Shown: one piece after another, positions 38,001 to 45,097 of the stretch | How the letters are laid out: each line of letters begins with the position of its first letter | Numbering within the stretch: position 1 is the stretch's first letter | NCBI RefSeq assembly: GCF_900129655.1 | Contig: NZ_FQWK01000001.1 | Span: forward strand, 372,001 to 436,000 | Source of the DNA: Bacteroides clarus YIT 12056 | Lineage (GTDB): Bacteria; Bacteroidota; Bacteroidia; Bacteroidales; Bacteroidaceae | DNA: 64,000 nt | Direction of reading: 5' to 3' | Notes under the pieces: generated by a model | Seen by the model: only the letters and a program-made list of their open reading frames with translations | Told to the model about the DNA's origin: nothing | The model's database searches: none | Position numbers and translations under genes: made by a program

Positions 38001-39051
38001 AAGAATTACGGTTGGGAACAGACTGTATCTTTTGAAAGCGGTTCTTCAACGGGTGGTAATAATTCAGACCGCCGAAAAAGGTTCCCAGCCATACTCCGCC
38101 TTGCGAATCGGTGAATATGCTGCGAATGGAAGTCTGCGACAGACTGCCTTTCCTCAGAGGGTTGCTCTTGTATATCGAAAACGAATCGGTTTCCTTTTGA
38201 TATATGTTGAGAGAATTGATAGTGCCTACCCATAGCCTGTTTTGCGTATCCAACGAAAGCACGCGTATATAGTCTGAACTGATCGGGCGTGTGCTTCCCG
38301 GTGTTGCCGTATATTGTTTGACGTCGCCGTTCAGCGGGTTTATGAGGAATAGTCCGTTACCTTCGGTACCTACCCATAACTGGGTGGGAGACTGTTGCAA
38401 TACGGCGGATATGCGTTTCTCTTTAAATACCTCAGGTGCGATGCTTCCGATCGTGTTGTCCGGGACGGAGTAAGAGAACAGGCCTTCCCGGCTTCCTATA
38501 TAGATGTAGTCTCCCTGACGATTGACGGATGTGGGAGTGATGGTAAACAAATCGGGATTCAGCAGGGACTTGGAAAATGATTGCGTGCGGGTGTTGAACA
38601 GGATAAGCTCTTCATCCGTATAGATAAGCAACAGTTCCCCGTTGACTGTTACAATCTTATTGACAGGCATGTTTTTACCTTCTTTCGTGTATTGGAAATT
38701 TTGGAAACACTCCTTGTCGCTGTCATACAATGAAAGGCCTTCATAAGTTCCGACCCATATTCTGCCTTGGTCGTCAGTCTGTAACGAACGGACGATATCG
38801 CAGCCTAAACTTAGCGGGTCTTTTTCATTGTGCTGATATACGGTGAATGTATAACTGTCATATTTGTTCAGTCCGTTATAGGTGGCAAACCACATATTAT
38901 CGTATTTGTCCTGGGCAATATCGAATACGGTGCTTTGTGACAAGCCTTCGTCCAATCCGATATGGACGAAACTGATCGGCGCGGCAGTCTGTGCGTGAAG
39001 CGGATATATGAATAGCCAAAGTAATACGGATAATATGATAGGCTTTGTCAT
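35005..39051 (-). CDS. Hybrid two-component system regulator (HTCS), first of tandem pair
   Basis: Protein of 1348 aa with the same domain order as its downstream paralogue: signal peptide (ends LHAQ), two Reg_prop propellers, Y_Y_Y, membrane helix near 790-810, HisKA with NISHELRTPLTL (His near 840), HATPase (GIPIDKQAKIFERFYQADNEH), receiver with DLILTDVMMPVMDG (Asp near 1149) and AraC-type HTH ending FGCLPSEYIKS. The cytosolic halves of the two proteins are almost identical over long runs, while the propellers diverge, which suggests duplication followed by change of ligand. It has a -7 element 30 bp upstream and a complex repeat region (39130-39261) upstream of that. It is expected to control the surrounding SusC/D and lyase operons. 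Confidence 0.95.
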   Translation of the reverse strand: MTKPIILSVLLWLFIYPLHAQTAAPISFVHIGLDEGLSQSTVFDIAQDKYDNMWFATYNGLNKYDSYTFTVYQHNEKDPLSLGCDIVRSLQTDDQGRIWVGTYEGLSLYDSDKECFQNFQYTKEGKNMPVNKIVTVNGELLLIYTDEELILFNTRTQSFSKSLLNPDLFTITPTSVNRQGDYIYIGSREGLFSYSVPDNTIGSIAPEVFKEKRISAVLQQSPTQLWVGTEGNGLFLINPLNGDVKQYTATPGSTRPISSDYIRVLSLDTQNRLWVGTINSLNIYQKETDSFSIYKSNPLRKGSLSQTSIRSIFTDSQGGVWLGTFFGGLNYYHPLKNRFQKIQSVPNRNSLNNNIINCIVEDGGSNLWIGTNSGGVNFYNSKTNTFTHYTQKDGLGSDDVKTIYVDEQQNKVYIGVHAGGISVLHRNTGRIETFTIPYPSGIATKSIYAIVPIGNGEYWVGTLGGVVRFNPALKTFTPVTTEKNGRPFKSTRITTVFKDSKQRLWFGSETGLIVYTQDGNELQSIPVLSSDSPLNHRFINCIYEGSNGIFWIGTRNGIYRFDETDKTSKQYTTEEGLPNNVVFGISEDFEGKLWISTDKGLSCFQPKTERFRNFTSNDGLQSNQFTASAYCRTANGKMYFGGIKGITAFQPEEIVDNPYTPPVIITHLRLFNKKVTPGDGTRILKTNIRETRSITLTARQSMFSLDFVAPNYISGQHNTFAYMLQGYDKEWYYTDNQRTVSYSNLPAGTYRFLVKAANSDGKWNEKPTELEITVLPVWYKTWWAVLMFTAAFIAVTIFIFRYFWMRKSMQAELQMERVDKERQKEVNEMKLRFFINISHELRTPLTLILAPVQEMMDKVSDRWLHKQLEHVQKNTNRLLHLVNQLMDYRRAELGVFNLKVRRNPIHKVIEKDFLFYDRLAQRKRIAYNLSSEVEGKEILCDPNYLELIVNNLLSNAFKYTDEGKSITVVLRETGKELLLQVRDTGNGIPIDKQAKIFERFYQADNEHMGSGIGLSLVQRLVDLHHGRIELESREGEGSAFSIYLPTEETAYRPEEIATRTNAIGEQQVYTTNNQDMYIVDTEDEKEVIKEETAESDGTRKEKILIVEDNFDIRRYLSDELGKSYHISEAGNGEEALALMKEQEADLILTDVMMPVMDGLQLCKQIKQNLRTCHIPIIILSAKADLKEQLEGLQVGADDYIPKPFSMAVITTKIRNLFRTRYRAIEHYSNSLEVEPEKVALNVMDEELLKKAVAIVEKHMDDVEFSTDDFAREICMSRSNLHLKLKALTGDTTNDFIRKIRFNRACKLLKEERYTVAEISAMVGFNTPSYFSTSFKKYFGCLPSEYIKS

Positions 39052-39080
39052 GGTTCATTGATTGATAAGGTTTTGTACAG

Positions 39081-39088
39081 CAAAGGTA
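39081..39088 (-). promoter_or_regulatory. -7 element of the HTCS operon
   Basis: TACCTTTG on the minus strand, 29 bp before the HTCS start codon. No -33 TTG at normal spacing. Confidence 0.48.
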
Positions 39089-39129
39089 CGAAAAAACTCT
39101 ATATGAACATGCCTGCGCCGAAAAGAATA

Positions 39130-39261
39130 GTTGCTTTTGGTACTACGCATATTTAGAATTGAACTTTTATCTTTAAGAATTAAAGTTTGGTTCTTATGAA
39201 TTAAACTTTGATTCTTATAAACTAAACTTTAATTCTAAGTATGCGCAGTAACAAAAACAAC
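39130..39261. repeat. Imperfect 132-bp inverted repeat enclosing four 21-bp direct repeats
   Basis: The 31-bp outer arms (39130-39160 and 39231-39261) are complementary at 27 positions (for example CTACGCATA.TTAGAATT against AATTCTAAGTATGCGCAG). Between and overlapping them are four 21-bp units, 39155-39175, 39176-39196, 39197-39217 and 39218-39238, sharing the core GAATTAAACTTTGATTCTTA; three units match the third at 16-18 of 21 positions. The element touches the GH88 stop codon and lies upstream of the HTCS promoter, so it may be a terminator, an operator array, or both. Confidence 0.65.
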
Positions 39262-40481
39262 TATATCACCTTATACAGCTCTTTCCCATTGATAAGTCGC
39301 AGGTATCTCAACAATCCCTCCATGTAATAATAATCGGCATACGAGAGCGCGCCGTCCAACTCACTGTTACGCAGTAAGTTTCCGGTGGCATGCATCAGGA
39401 TGAAGTTTTTATGGGTTCCGGGTTTTGCCAGATAGGCGGGAGAAGACAGGCTTTTCAGCTGTTTTTCTCCGGCTTCAAAGTATTTCTTTCCCCGGGCGGA
39501 ATAAGTGCTGAGTTCCATTAATGCGGAAGCCATAACGGCTGCTGCCGATGCATCGCGCATTTTTGAGCGTTCGGGAGCGGAGTAATCCCAGTAAGGAATC
39601 ATATCTTCGGGCATGTTGGGGTGACTTAGCAGGAAATCCGCAATCTTTTCTGCGTGTTGCAGATATTTCCGGTCACCTGTTTCGCGATACATCATCGTAA
39701 AGCCGTAGAGCCCCCAAGATTGGCCGCGAGACCAGGTGGAGTGCGCCGTGTCGTCCGAACCGTTGTTCCAATCGTACTTGCGCATGGCTCCCGTTTCCGG
39801 TTCGTAGTCCACAACATGCGGGCAGGACATGTCTTTGCGGTAATGATATTTCATGGTTTTGTCCGCATGGGAGACGGCGATATGCCTGAGTGTGGTATCG
39901 CCGGACATTTTGTAGGCTTCCATCAGTAATTCCAGGTTAATCATGTTGTCTATGATGACCGGAAAGAGCCAGTCTCGTTTTACATCCGGTTCCCACGACA
40001 TGATAAGTCCTGTTTTGTACGAGTAACGTGAGGTCAGCGTTTTGGCAGAACGGAAGATGATGTGGCGGTAGGCCTTGTTTCCGGTCAGCAGATAACCGTT
40101 TCCGAAGCATGAATACATTTTGAAACCTATGTCATGGTCGAAAGCATTGTTCTGTTCTCCTTCCATCAAGGCGGTGGCTTTCTCGGCACGCGTTTTCCAT
40201 GTATCTTCTCCGGTGTAGGTGTACAGATACCATAACGTACCGGGGAAGAAGCCTGCCGTCCAGTCTGTTTTGGGTTGTAATCCCCGTTGGATAGAGCGTG
40301 GAAGCAGTCCGGTTTTCATAACTTCGTTGTACATGGCTTCCGATTGTGTTTGCGCCACCGTGAAGGCATTTGCCACCCATGCGGGCACCACCTTCACCTG
40401 AAGAGGGTGCATTTGCCGGGCTGTCAGGATACTTTGGCAACCCAGCAGGGTTAATGCCAATAGCAGTACGGGTCTTTTCAT
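39261..40481 (-). CDS. GH88 unsaturated glucuronyl hydrolase (second copy)
   Basis: Protein of 406 aa with a short signal or lipoprotein signal (LTLLGC). GH88 signatures: TDWTAGFFPGTLWY, FDHDIGFKMYSCFGN (Asp near residue 116), VIIDNMINLELLM (Asp near residue 176), STWSRGQSWGLYGF and MRDASAAAVMASALMELS. It removes unsaturated uronic acid from lyase products. It shares the fold signatures but only moderate overall similarity with the GH88 at 11943-13211, so the two may prefer different linkages or sulfation. It is the last gene of the PL8-like lyase-sulfatase-GH88 unit (33 bp after the sulfatase), a grouping well known from chondroitin loci. Confidence 0.92.
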   Translation of the reverse strand: MKRPVLLLALTLLGCQSILTARQMHPLQVKVVPAWVANAFTVAQTQSEAMYNEVMKTGLLPRSIQRGLQPKTDWTAGFFPGTLWYLYTYTGEDTWKTRAEKATALMEGEQNNAFDHDIGFKMYSCFGNGYLLTGNKAYRHIIFRSAKTLTSRYSYKTGLIMSWEPDVKRDWLFPVIIDNMINLELLMEAYKMSGDTTLRHIAVSHADKTMKYHYRKDMSCPHVVDYEPETGAMRKYDWNNGSDDTAHSTWSRGQSWGLYGFTMMYRETGDRKYLQHAEKIADFLLSHPNMPEDMIPYWDYSAPERSKMRDASAAAVMASALMELSTYSARGKKYFEAGEKQLKSLSSPAYLAKPGTHKNFILMHATGNLLRNSELDGALSYADYYYMEGLLRYLRLINGKELYKVI

Positions 40482-40514
40482 GATACGATTCGTTTTTGTT
40501 TATACGAGTGTATT

Positions 40515-41924
40515 TTATTCAATTATAAGATGTTTCATTTCTTCGTCTATCTCTTTTTGGAGCTCTTTGATTCGGGCGTACATCTGCTCTGCGATTTCAG
40601 GATGTTGTGCTGCCATATCGTTACTTTCCTTGGGGTCGGCTTCCATGTCGAAGAGGGCAAGGCCGATGTTTCCGCCTTTGGCAATCTGTTCGCCGGGTAG
40701 CCCGTCCTTGCCGGGAGTTTTTACGATGCGGTAGCTATGCGGAACTACGCATTTCCATTTTCCGTCGCGCAGAGCTTCCACTACGCCGTTGTATACAAAG
40801 TAGAAAGGCCGGTGTCCTGTTTCCTCTCCGGTAAGGATACCCCAAGCGTCTTGTCCGTCGAATTTATTCATGCGGGGCATCTGCGATTGGGTGAGGTTTA
40901 CCAATGTCGGCGTGATGTCGAGGGCGGAGAGGAACTGGTCGCTCACCTTGCCTGCGGGGATTACGCCCGGCATACGGACTATGAAAGGTACGCGCTGTCC
41001 GCCGTCGAAAGTAGTTCCTTTACCTTCACGCAGTCCGCCGTTGCTGCCGCCGTGATTACCGTAACTCAGCCACGGGCCGTTGTCGGAAGTAAACATGACA
41101 ATGGTATTTTCGTCCAGCCCGTTGGCTTTCAGGGTTTTCATGATTTCGCCTACGCTCCAGTCTATTTCCATGATTACGTCGGCATAAAGGCCTTCACCGG
41201 ATTTTCCTTTGAACTTGTCCGATACGCCCAATGGCACGTGAGGCTGGGTATAGGGCAGATAAAGGAAGAACGGTTCCGCCTTGTGGTCGTTGATGAACCG
41301 GATGGCACGCTCGGTCAGTCTTGTGGTCATTTGGTTGACGGGAGCGTTGTATTCTATCACACGGTCGTTGTCGTAGAGCGGCAGCGCCGGATAGGCATGG
41401 TCGGGTGCCGGGTGGTAAGGCCACATATCATTGGAATAGGGAAGACCGAAGAATTCGGTGAAGCCGTGGCGCAGCGGCAGATATTCAGGCTGATATCCTA
41501 AATGCCATTTGCCTACGATTCCTGTGGCGTAGTCGTTCTGTTTCAAATATTCCGCCAGAGTGATTTCACTGCGTTTGATACCGTTTTCCGAGGTATCGTC
41601 TACTACGCCCGGTACTCCTACACGCTCGGCGTAACGTCCGGTGAGCAAGGCGGCACGGGAAGGGGTGGAAGCGGCTGCTCCGGCGTAGAAATTGGTGAAA
41701 CGGGTTCCTTCGGCAGCCAATCGGTCCAGGTTGGGAGTTTGCAGGTGCGGACTGCCATAACATTTCATGTCGCCGTATCCCTGGTCGTCGGTCAGCAGGA
41801 TTACGATATTGGGTTGGCGGGCGGATTTGTTATCTGCATTTCCGCTCTCGGATTGCGTTGTTTGGGAGCCGGTGCAGGATGATAATCCTGCAGCAGCCAA
41901 ACATACTATGGATAGTTTATTCAT
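40515..41924 (-). CDS. Lipoprotein arylsulfatase-type sulfatase
   Basis: Type I sulfatase of 469 aa; lipoprotein signal AAAGLSSC (Cys about residue 17). PNIVILLTDDQGYGD gives the first metal-binding Asp pair; ASTPSRAALLTGRY near residue 83 is a Ser-type formylglycine site; GKWHLGY and FTSDNGPWLSYGNHGGSNG complete the metal site. The GYGDMKCYGSPHLQTPNLDRLAAEG start and YGNHGGSNGGLREGKGTTFDGG place it near the arylsulfatase A / GalNAc-sulfatase-like branch, consistent with chondroitin-type substrates, but this is inference. It is between the PL8-like lyase (28 bp upstream) and GH88 (33 bp downstream) in one operon. Confidence 0.88.
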   Translation of the reverse strand: MNKLSIVCLAAAGLSSCTGSQTTQSESGNADNKSARQPNIVILLTDDQGYGDMKCYGSPHLQTPNLDRLAAEGTRFTNFYAGAAASTPSRAALLTGRYAERVGVPGVVDDTSENGIKRSEITLAEYLKQNDYATGIVGKWHLGYQPEYLPLRHGFTEFFGLPYSNDMWPYHPAPDHAYPALPLYDNDRVIEYNAPVNQMTTRLTERAIRFINDHKAEPFFLYLPYTQPHVPLGVSDKFKGKSGEGLYADVIMEIDWSVGEIMKTLKANGLDENTIVMFTSDNGPWLSYGNHGGSNGGLREGKGTTFDGGQRVPFIVRMPGVIPAGKVSDQFLSALDITPTLVNLTQSQMPRMNKFDGQDAWGILTGEETGHRPFYFVYNGVVEALRDGKWKCVVPHSYRIVKTPGKDGLPGEQIAKGGNIGLALFDMEADPKESNDMAAQHPEIAEQMYARIKELQKEIDEEMKHLIIE

Positions 41925-41952
41925 TGTGCGTTATTTTAAGTACTTCTTCATG

Positions 41953-44900
41953 TTACTTTTTGGGGATGTTCACTATTATCGGCGTAGCTGCGTACAAGTC
42001 CGATTGATAGTTGTATTTTGCTGCATCGCGGCTGTCCGGCAATTCTACCGTAACCTTGCTGCCTTTGCCTTCTGATGTTACCGTAACGGTTTCGCCTTCG
42101 AGCGGGTATACGCCTTTGGTTTGATAGGTATAGGTTCCGGCGGGCAATTTGGCGGATGTGCTGAAAGTCAGAGTTTGTTTCTGCCCGTCCGGCATCGGGT
42201 TGTTTACGGACAATACCCATTCCGATCCATTATCACGCAGCATAATCTGTGCCACATCATTGGAAGTTACCGTGGTTTTGCCTACGGAAATGCTTCCCGG
42301 CTTGAAGAAAGCATACTGCCAGGTTTTGTCCGTATCGGAATATACCGCATGTGCGGCACCGTCTTGCATGGTGAATTCCAGGTTTTTCAACAAGGCTTCC
42401 ACGCGTTCCGGCATTTCTTCCGCACTGACGTTGGGAAGCTGTATGTAACGGTAGGCGTTATCCCGGTTTTGTCCGGGTTGCACTCCATGGCTTACGGCGA
42501 TAATGAAATTCGGTTTCTTATCGGCTATCGTGCGGTCGGTGATATTTATTTCCTTACCGCTCTTTATCTGTAATGACAGTTGTTTTACCGGTAAGATAAC
42601 ATACCCTTTGCTGCCTTGATGCAGCCAGCATACATCTTTTATTTCCTGTGTGAGGTTTATTGACTGTCCGGGCTCTACGGTTTGTATTTCTTCACCCGCA
42701 CACCAAGTCAACGGACTGTTCAATGCGGTTTGGTCGATGAAAGTTGTAATCTCATTTCCTTGTCCCGGACGCAGGCGGGCGATATCGCTTCCCAAAGCGA
42801 TGATTTTGTCCTCGATGAAATGGTAACTCTTGAACGCGGTGGCCGAACTGTATGTTTCTTTCGGCAGATGGTGATAGATACCCATGCCGGTTTTGCCGTC
42901 TGCCAGTACACCCGAAATCTTGTTCAGTCCCGGCAGCGATGCCTGCGCATGTCCCAGCGGCATCGGATCGGTACGCCATTCTTCCGTCAGTCCGGGCAGG
43001 GCGTGCCAGTCGAAGTTGCAGATAACCTTGTCGGAATATTCATCTCCTTTTACTTTAACTTGCAAGATACCATATCCCATGTGCCAAGAGCGGCGGACTT
43101 TCTTACTGAAATCCTCGGCGCCTACGGTACGTTCCGATTTCAGCTTCAGCGAAGCGTAAAATGGCATTTCGTTTTCACCGCGGCGGTGTACCAGATATTC
43201 GTTTACCCAATAGGCATCCGTACCCGAATATTCAAATGTATTGTCCTTCAGTTGCCGGCAGATTGTGTTCAACTGTTCTACTCCGGCCAGTTTGGAGCCT
43301 TTGTTCTGCGCATTGAGCATAGATTTCACCGCCTTGGTATAGGTTTTGGTGGTAAATGCGCGCAGGTCATCCAGGAAGGAACGTCCGGCAACAAGGAAGT
43401 CCATTCGCTGCTTGTAGAATAGTTTCGGATATACGTTCAGCAGGCGGTCCAGTTGGAACTGGTAGTATTTATCGGCTATTTTGAATTTCGTGTTCTTGAA
43501 ATAGCCGTATCCGCTGTTACAGTCCGTCAACCATTCGAAGCCATAGGCTACCATGGCGGCATCGGTCGCATTGCCTATATGGTGGGAGATGGTTCCGTCG
43601 GGCTGGAACCCGGACTGTATATATTTGTGGGCTATAATATTATATTTGGTCATCCAGCGGCTGAGGTCCGGTACAATGCCGTGAGGGCTCCAACCCGGTG
43701 AGAAACTGAATCCTTTAAATGGCTGGTCGTGGTAGAAATCGCTGTACCAATACTGTACGTAAGTCAAGGGACGGTTGTAGTCTGCCCAGATGATGGGTAA
43801 CGCCAATAATGTACGTGAACGGTGTCCGAGGTTGGCGTCTGCCCATGCACCGGACGAGTAGATGGTGTCTTGCAATTCGCCCCAGCGTCCATCGGGATTG
43901 TCGATGGCGCGGCGGCTTTCTATTTCGGCAAAGAAGATTTGCAGGTAACGTATCAGGGCGTTATGCACTTTCAGACAGGTTTCATCCTGATTGCGCATGC
44001 CTTTCAGCAGTTCGGGCATCAGATGGAGTACGGGCACTACCAATGGGTCGGTCAGTGTCCATTGGTGAGTGGGTGTCTGCATACCTGCCATGTTGTGCGC
44101 TTGCAGCATGCCGAAACCGTCACCGGTACAATTGCCGATCGGCTTTCCATTTACCATGACTTCGTTTCCCTCTACGGGCACGGAATTGGTATAGGTTAAT
44201 ATTGCCTGATACAAGGTCTCTTTTAACTCATTTCGCTTTTCGGGGTCGCCTTTAGGCCCGTATACCTTGGAAGTGGCGTAGGAATAACCCAGTCCGCCTA
44301 TCCGGTTGGCGACTTCCGCCCAGTCGTATTCTATGGTTCCGCTCGGCGCATGGTCGTTGGTCGGGTCGAGCTTGGCTACATAGTCTTGCGGACGCCCTTG
44401 GTAACATTTCTCCAGTCCGGCAAATTTCCAGCCGTTGTTTTTCAGTTCGTCAATCTTGGCGGCTACTTCATCATCGGTGTATTTGATACGTCCGTATAGA
44501 CGTTTGTTCTCAAGTGTTTTCGGGGTATATCGCTTGTTGAACAAACTCCATAAGGTTTCCTTTACAACTTTGACGTTGATATTGAACTTTTTCAGTTGTT
44601 TGTCACCGTCCTTCAGGGCAATGGTCAGGCGATGATTGGAAGGGGTGCTTCCGGTGTTCTGCCCTTGGGCCACGGTGAGTACGCCCATTATACGTTTAGA
44701 TAAGTCGTATCGGGTTTCCAGTTTGAACATTCCGTCCTCTTGTTTGAGAATCTCAAAGTGATAACCGGCAGGAATAGGGTTTGTCAGCACATCCTTGTTC
44801 CTTTCCAAATGAATACGGCCGATAACTTCCGTTCCTTCCGGGCTGTTTACCGGGATGTCAAAGTAATTGGCAAATACTTTTTCTTCCTTTGGTGCGGCGG

Positions 44901-44958
44901 ATGCCAGAGCCGGGAAGATGAATAATACAATCAATAAATGAAGAATCTTGTCTTTCAT
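41953..44958 (-). CDS. PL8-like (chondroitin ABC-type) polysaccharide lyase
   Basis: Protein of 1001 aa from ATG 44958, which opens the signal peptide MKDKILHLLIVLFIFPALA; a start 51 bp earlier would put about 17 polar residues before it. Length and order (N-terminal sandwich, ETLWSLFNKRYTPKTLEN, (alpha/alpha) toroid, then NFDWHALPGLTEEWR, GKTGMGIYHHLP and GNEITTFIDQTALNSPLTW in the central supersandwich) match chondroitin-ABC-type PL8 lyases of about 1000 aa. The expected active-site segment reads DGTISHHIGNATDAAMVAYGF with His near 459-460, but Tyr appears 12 residues after the second His instead of the 7-9 seen in characterised PL8 enzymes. The family call is good; mechanism and substrate may differ. 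First gene of an operon with sulfatase and GH88. Confidence 0.78.
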   Translation of the reverse strand: MKDKILHLLIVLFIFPALASAAPKEEKVFANYFDIPVNSPEGTEVIGRIHLERNKDVLTNPIPAGYHFEILKQEDGMFKLETRYDLSKRIMGVLTVAQGQNTGSTPSNHRLTIALKDGDKQLKKFNINVKVVKETLWSLFNKRYTPKTLENKRLYGRIKYTDDEVAAKIDELKNNGWKFAGLEKCYQGRPQDYVAKLDPTNDHAPSGTIEYDWAEVANRIGGLGYSYATSKVYGPKGDPEKRNELKETLYQAILTYTNSVPVEGNEVMVNGKPIGNCTGDGFGMLQAHNMAGMQTPTHQWTLTDPLVVPVLHLMPELLKGMRNQDETCLKVHNALIRYLQIFFAEIESRRAIDNPDGRWGELQDTIYSSGAWADANLGHRSRTLLALPIIWADYNRPLTYVQYWYSDFYHDQPFKGFSFSPGWSPHGIVPDLSRWMTKYNIIAHKYIQSGFQPDGTISHHIGNATDAAMVAYGFEWLTDCNSGYGYFKNTKFKIADKYYQFQLDRLLNVYPKLFYKQRMDFLVAGRSFLDDLRAFTTKTYTKAVKSMLNAQNKGSKLAGVEQLNTICRQLKDNTFEYSGTDAYWVNEYLVHRRGENEMPFYASLKLKSERTVGAEDFSKKVRRSWHMGYGILQVKVKGDEYSDKVICNFDWHALPGLTEEWRTDPMPLGHAQASLPGLNKISGVLADGKTGMGIYHHLPKETYSSATAFKSYHFIEDKIIALGSDIARLRPGQGNEITTFIDQTALNSPLTWCAGEEIQTVEPGQSINLTQEIKDVCWLHQGSKGYVILPVKQLSLQIKSGKEINITDRTIADKKPNFIIAVSHGVQPGQNRDNAYRYIQLPNVSAEEMPERVEALLKNLEFTMQDGAAHAVYSDTDKTWQYAFFKPGSISVGKTTVTSNDVAQIMLRDNGSEWVLSVNNPMPDGQKQTLTFSTSAKLPAGTYTYQTKGVYPLEGETVTVTSEGKGSKVTVELPDSRDAAKYNYQSDLYAATPIIVNIPKK

Positions 44959-44991
44959 GCTGTTTTGGTTTTTATAGTTTCTCTTGCGAAA

Positions 44992-44999
44992 CAAAAGTA
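44992..44999 (-). promoter_or_regulatory. -7 element of the PL8-like lyase operon
   Basis: TACTTTTG on the minus strand, 33 bp before the start codon. It overlaps the discarded upstream start, which supports ATG 44958. No -33 TTG at normal spacing. Confidence 0.5.
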
Positions 45000-45097
45000 A
45001 CGTATTCACTCGAAACGGGAGTATAATGTTGTTTTTAAGGATAATAATATTCTTCTATTGCATTACAATTGTGTGCGATGAAATTATAATCTTGTTG

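Noticed and set aside
39155..39238. CRISPR-like array
   Set aside because: Repeats are directly adjacent without spacers, imperfect, and no cas gene is present.
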